From an uncultured Gammaproteobacteria bacterium (lineage in GTDB: Bacteria; Pseudomonadota; Gammaproteobacteria; SZUA-140): a stretch of 9,861 nucleotides of DNA. Where the stretch lies: the NCBI GenBank assembly GCA_945788675.1, contig CALZMY010000297.1:1-9861 (forward strand). The letters are read 5' to 3'. A program made the position numbers and the translations under genes. A model generated the notes under the pieces. That model was given only the letters and a program-made list of their open reading frames with translations. It had not been told where the DNA came from and made no database searches. Within the stretch, counting starts at the first letter, position 1; the number at the start of each line of letters is the position of its first letter. Of the stretch, positions 6,604 through 9,861 are shown in pieces.

Positions 6604-8310
6604 TTACATCACCCGATCTGTTAAATCGACAACTCTGGCCACTTCCTCCAGACTGGTATCGCCTTGCATCACATAACGAATACCATCTTCAGCCAGTGAC
6701 TGGAACTCGTTAGCCATGGCATGGTCATGTAGTTCACGTGAGGTCGCGCGTCTTGCAATCAACTCATCGATGCTTTTGTCCATGCGCAATACTTCGATCA
6801 AGGCCAGTCGCCCCTTGAATCCACGATAATCACATTTTGGACAGCCCTGATGTTGAAAAATGGTGGCAGCCGCCGCATTTTCATCTAGCCCCATCAGGCG
6901 ACGCTCAATTTCATCAGCTTCCCTGGATTGCTTGCAGTGAGAACAAAGACGCCGGATCAATCGCTGTGCAATCACCCCGATAATATTGCCCGCCATAATA
7001 TCCGGTAAGATCCCGATATCTTGCAGGCGTGGGATAGCGCCCAGCGCAGAATTGGTATGCAGCGTGGCAAACACCTGATGTCCGGTCATTGCTGCACGAA
7101 ACGCCATAGTTGCAGTATCTTCATCACGAATCTCACCGACCAGAATAATATCGGGATCCTGCCGCATCATGGAACGAATACCATTGGCAAAATCCAGCTT
7201 CACCGCTTCATTGACAGAGGTCTGACGAATCATCGGCATAGGATATTCCACTGGATCCTCCAACGTCATGATATTCACCGTTTCGTCATTAAGATGGTTA
7301 AGCATTGAATAAAGGGTGGTTGTTTTACCACTGCCAGTCGGACCGGTCACCATGATGATCCCTTCTGGTCGGGCCATCATCAGCTTGAGCAACATCATGG
7401 CTTCATCGGTCAAATCCAGTTTTTCCAGCGGCACGATACCCTTTTCACGATCCAGCACACGTAGCACAATGTTTTCACCATGGGTCGTCGGCTGAGATGC
7501 GACGCGAAAATCTACCGCTCTTCCTGCCAGCATCATGGAGATGCGGCCATCCTGAGAGGCACGGGTTTCAGCAATATCCATACCCGCCATTACCTTGAGG
7601 CGAACTGAAATTCCTGACCAGTAATTTTTATGCAGTGTCTGCACCTGACGTAATACACCATCGATACGATAGCGAATACGCAGAAAGCCTTCTTCCGGTT
7701 CAAAATGGATATCCGAGGCAGCGCGCTTGACCGCATCCATCATGGTGGCATCCACCAGGCGTACCAACGGTTGACTATATTCATCACTGCCTGACTGGAT
7801 ACTTTTGTAATCAATCTCTCCGGTTTCCAGCTCATGCAGTATCCCTTCGATAGAGAGTTCATAACCGTAAAATTGATCAATAGCTGCTTCGATCTCTGTT
7901 TCGCCCGACAGCACAGGATGAATTTCAATCCCACTACCCAGCAGGGCGACAGTTTGATCCAGTGCCACCACATTAAAGGTATCGGCCATCGCCACTGTCA
8001 GTACCTTGCGTTCCTGATCATAATCGATGGGCAACAAGTGGTAATGTTCCGCATGCGTCTTGGGTATCAACTTGATGGCTTCACGATCTGGCACGGCCTT
8101 GGAGAGATCAATACTTTCCTGCCCTAACTGATCCCCCAATACATCACGCATCACAGCTTCCGCAATAAAACCAAGCTGCACTAGCATTTTTCCAAGCGGC
8201 TCATTCTGACGTTTCTGCTCAATGAGCGCGATACGTAACTGATCCGGGGTAACAAAACCCTTTTCGATTAATAAATCACCCAGGCGCATCGGCTTCTTCT
8301 CTGCGCTCAT
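6604..8310 (-). CDS. mshE: MshE/GspE/PilB-family pilus assembly ATPase, 568 aa
   Basis: This is a hexameric cytoplasmic ATPase that powers fibre extension. The N-terminal domain carries two 24-residue repeats of the MshEN type, RLGDLLIEKGF...Q (9-32) and PLGKMLVQLGF...Q (38-61), separated by 5 residues. This spacing is the one described for c-di-GMP binding in Vibrio MshE. The catalytic core is complete: Asp box with SDIHFEPEEG (199-208), Walker A GPTGSGKT (323-330), Walker B ILVGEIRD (389-396), His box TGHQVFATLHTN (409-420) and a tetracysteine zinc site (C456, C459, C490, C493). The length matches MshE/GspE and no key residue is missing. The start at 8310 overlaps the preceding stop as ATGA, with GGGAGAGG just upstream. 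The zinc site and MshEN repeats point to an extension rather than a PilT-type retraction ATPase. Confidence 0.95.
   Translation of the reverse strand: MSAEKKPMRLGDLLIEKGFVTPDQLRIALIEQKRQNEPLGKMLVQLGFIAEAVMRDVLGDQLGQESIDLSKAVPDREAIKLIPKTHAEHYHLLPIDYDQERKVLTVAMADTFNVVALDQTVALLGSGIEIHPVLSGETEIEAAIDQFYGYELSIEGILHELETGEIDYKSIQSGSDEYSQPLVRLVDATMMDAVKRAASDIHFEPEEGFLRIRYRIDGVLRQVQTLHKNYWSGISVRLKVMAGMDIAETRASQDGRISMMLAGRAVDFRVASQPTTHGENIVLRVLDREKGIVPLEKLDLTDEAMMLLKLMMARPEGIIMVTGPTGSGKTTTLYSMLNHLNDETVNIMTLEDPVEYPMPMIRQTSVNEAVKLDFANGIRSMMRQDPDIILVGEIRDEDTATMAFRAAMTGHQVFATLHTNSALGAIPRLQDIGILPDIMAGNIIGVIAQRLIRRLCSHCKQSREADEIERRLMGLDENAAAATIFQHQGCPKCDYRGFKGRLALIEVLRMDKSIDELIARRATSRELHDHAMANEFQSLAEDGIRYVMQGDTSLEEVARVVDLTDRVM
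8128..8286 (-). other. Tandem MshEN motifs (predicted c-di-GMP-binding site) in the ATPase
   Basis: Residues 9-32 and 38-61 of the ATPase are two aligned copies of the pattern xLGxxLxxxGxxxxxxLxxxLxxQ. Both keep the Leu-Gly pair, the later Gly and the final Gln. The second begins with Pro instead of Arg and has Met in place of one Leu (residue 54). In Vibrio MshE this paired motif binds c-di-GMP and controls pilus extension. Binding here is inferred from the motif. Confidence 0.75.
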
Positions 8311-9861
8311 CCGGCCTCTCCCTGAGCACTAAGCCTGGTAATGTGTTGATCAAGCTGTTGCAGATCAAATCCCACCAACTGTCCACCGGCTAACTGTTTT
8401 GCACGACGATAATAGTCCAGTGCCACGCCAGGTTGAGACAACTGCTCCAGACTCACGGCCAGATTGTAACTATAGTCGGCATTATCAGGGGCACTCCGAT
8501 AAGCCTGGAAAAAAGACTGCTGCGCTTCCGCCCAACGTCCCTGAGCAACAAACTCAATGCCTAATGAGAAATGTAAATGGGCTGCCGTCGGTTCTTCATC
8601 GAGCAATAATTTAATTTTGCTTTCATTTTGTCCGGAGCCGCTATTTCCAGGCAATGACATCAGCCCAGTTAATGCAATACTGTCTCGGGGATTCAGCACC
8701 AGCAGACCCCTATATAGTGACCTTGCATTCTCTACCATGCCAGTACGTTGCGCGATCACGGCCAATCCCAAACGGGCATCACGGTTATCTGCATCAATCC
8801 TCAATGCCCGGCGGTATTTATCTTCAGCTGTCTGATACAAACCGCCCTGATAGGCTTGATAGGCCTCTTGCAGGATCACTTCCATAGGGTCTCGCCGTTG
8901 CGCACGCGTGATCTGGATCGCTGCCGAGTTATTTTTTGCACGACTCGCCGCCTGTTTTGTGGGTGTCTGTTTATTTACTATATCCGACTGAGAAACAGGA
9001 CTACTCTTCTTTCGTGGGACAATAGCTGCAGTGGGTAATGATGATTCAACCATAGCGATTACAGAAGGTTTGGCCATCACCTCAACAGGTGCTTTAGCTA
9101 CTTCAATGGTCGCCTGTTGATTAACATGATCCACATTTTCCTGTGCTGTTTTTTGTACTATAGCGGGCTGTTCGACTACCTCATCCACTAACTCCACTGG
9201 CACAATTACGGCACGTTGATTGGCGCTATCCAGCACCATATTAAAGTAGATCGTCATCCCCCCAAGGAGTAACAATAAACCCATCATTAAACCACTCCAG
9301 ATGACTGTACGCCGTGATGTTTTATTCACACCCACACCCACAACTGGAGGAGTTTTGAGCTTAGGTGTCTTCTCAACCTGAGACTCTTCAAGCGGCGGCG
9401 CTTCTACCCGTGATGGTTCAACTGGTGACGATGCCACTACTCGCGACGGTTCAGTTCCCAGGTTGGGTGTTTTTTCAGGTAGTGGTGCATCTGTCGTTAA
9501 CTCACTCGCTACTGAATCAGGGGATACGCCTTCTTCTCCATACGAGTCATCAACAGCTACTGGTACCACTGGTAAAGTAGACTGCGTGGTGATGACAGCA
9601 CCATCGCTTTCATCTTCTGATTCAACACCCTTGTCATCTGCAGTAGAAGTTACAACGGTTGATTCACTATCTGGTGTCTCTGATTCTCTTTTTGCGGCTG
9701 GTTCATTTTCTGTTTCAAGATCAAGATCAAGATCAAGTTCCAGTGTCAGGCTGGTATCCTCCGTAGAGACCTCAGGTTCAACCTGTGCGGCTAACGTTTT
9801 TTCTGACTTACTTCCCGGGACTGCAACATCCAGTTCTTCATCCAGATCACTCAGGTCCTCC
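8307..9861 (-). CDS. MshN-like membrane-anchored TPR protein, 5' end cut by window edge
   Basis: The frame is open from the stop at 8307 to the right edge, giving 517 visible residues with no ATG start. The GTG at 9569 is only an internal valine codon. Visible residues 1-185 are a low-complexity, acidic, Ser/Thr/Pro/Glu-rich cytoplasmic segment that includes an LDLDLDLE run and two EPSRV copies. One transmembrane helix follows (about 186-207, minus strand about 9305-9240). A periplasmic Val/Pro/Lys/Gln-rich linker leads to about four TPR-like units (about 327-492), with motifs such as YQTAEDKYRRALRIDADN, GRWAEAQQSFFQAYRSAPDN and NLAVSLEQLSQPGVALDYYR. This topology (N-in, one helix, C-terminal TPRs) and its place just before mshE match MshN. 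It probably scaffolds or stabilises the secretin or assembly complex. The TPR call is firm and the MshN name is by analogy. Confidence 0.82.
   Translation of the reverse strand, partial: EDLSDLDEELDVAVPGSKSEKTLAAQVEPEVSTEDTSLTLELDLDLDLETENEPAAKRESETPDSESTVVTSTADDKGVESEDESDGAVITTQSTLPVVPVAVDDSYGEEGVSPDSVASELTTDAPLPEKTPNLGTEPSRVVASSPVEPSRVEAPPLEESQVEKTPKLKTPPVVGVGVNKTSRRTVIWSGLMMGLLLLLGGMTIYFNMVLDSANQRAVIVPVELVDEVVEQPAIVQKTAQENVDHVNQQATIEVAKAPVEVMAKPSVIAMVESSLPTAAIVPRKKSSPVSQSDIVNKQTPTKQAASRAKNNSAAIQITRAQRRDPMEVILQEAYQAYQGGLYQTAEDKYRRALRIDADNRDARLGLAVIAQRTGMVENARSLYRGLLVLNPRDSIALTGLMSLPGNSGSGQNESKIKLLLDEEPTAAHLHFSLGIEFVAQGRWAEAQQSFFQAYRSAPDNADYSYNLAVSLEQLSQPGVALDYYRRAKQLAGGQLVGFDLQQLDQHITRLSAQGEAG
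9715..9738. repeat. Hexanucleotide microsatellite (TCAAGA), four near-perfect units
   Basis: Three exact TCAAGA units and a fourth, TCAAGT, run in tandem. On the coding (minus) strand they encode alternating Leu-Asp in the acidic N-terminal part of the TPR protein. Gain or loss of a unit would add or remove two residues without a frameshift, so this can vary the length of the acidic tract but not switch the gene off. Confidence 0.75.

Noticed and set aside
6604..8310. PilT-type retraction ATPase
   Set aside because: The MshEN N-terminal domain, the tetracysteine zinc site and the 568-residue length fit extension ATPases, whereas PilT is about 350 residues and lacks both.
8307..9569. TPR gene starting at GTG 9569 (420 aa)
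   Set aside because: The same frame is open without stops to the window edge and keeps the same acidic composition, so the GTG is an internal Val codon and the gene is 5'-partial.
9715..9738. CRISPR-like or regulatory direct repeat
   Set aside because: The units are 6 bases in direct contact without spacers and lie inside a coding frame. It is a simple microsatellite.

Overview
The window carries one long, tightly packed gene cluster, all on the minus strand and read from 9861 down to 1. It encodes a type IV pilus / type II secretion-like assembly machine that most resembles the MSHA (mannose-sensitive haemagglutinin) family. The gene content, the moderate base composition and the MshE/MshG/MshN-like proteins suggest a gammaproteobacterium or betaproteobacterium. 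The genus cannot be read from the sequence.

In transcription order the layout is: (1) the C-terminal 517 residues of a membrane-anchored TPR protein (MshN-like), whose start lies beyond the right edge; (2) an MshE/GspE-type assembly ATPase with an N-terminal tandem motif of the c-di-GMP-binding MshEN type; (3) an MshG/GspF-type inner-membrane platform protein; (4) a 518-residue GspL-like protein that seems to combine PilM-like cytoplasmic and PilN-like periplasmic parts; (5) a PilO/GspM/MshJ-like protein; (6) a small exported MshK/PilP/GspC-like protein, possibly a lipoprotein; (7) a 407-residue pilin-like protein with two related domains; (8) a 225-residue prepilin; (9) after a 201-bp gap, the first 210 residues of another prepilin that runs off the left edge.

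Genes 1 to 8 overlap by 4 to 11 bases or are separated by at most 7, so they are almost certainly one operon with translational coupling. The 201-bp gap before gene 9 is the only sizeable non-coding stretch. It holds two inverted repeats and may carry a separate promoter or processing site for the last pilin.

The proteins fit one model. MshE-like ATP hydrolysis at the cytoplasmic face drives the MshG-like platform. The GspL-, PilO- and PilP-like proteins form the inner-membrane alignment complex and probably link to a secretin. The three pilin-like proteins supply the fibre and probably its tip. No secretin, prepilin peptidase or retraction ATPase is in the window. Secretin and MshM-like genes may lie upstream, as in known MSHA loci.

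The most notable points are the gene order, which differs from the classical Vibrio msh locus; the fused PilM/PilN architecture; the internal duplication in the 407-residue pilin-like protein, whose domain is related to that of the adjacent 225-residue prepilin; and the predicted c-di-GMP input on the ATPase.
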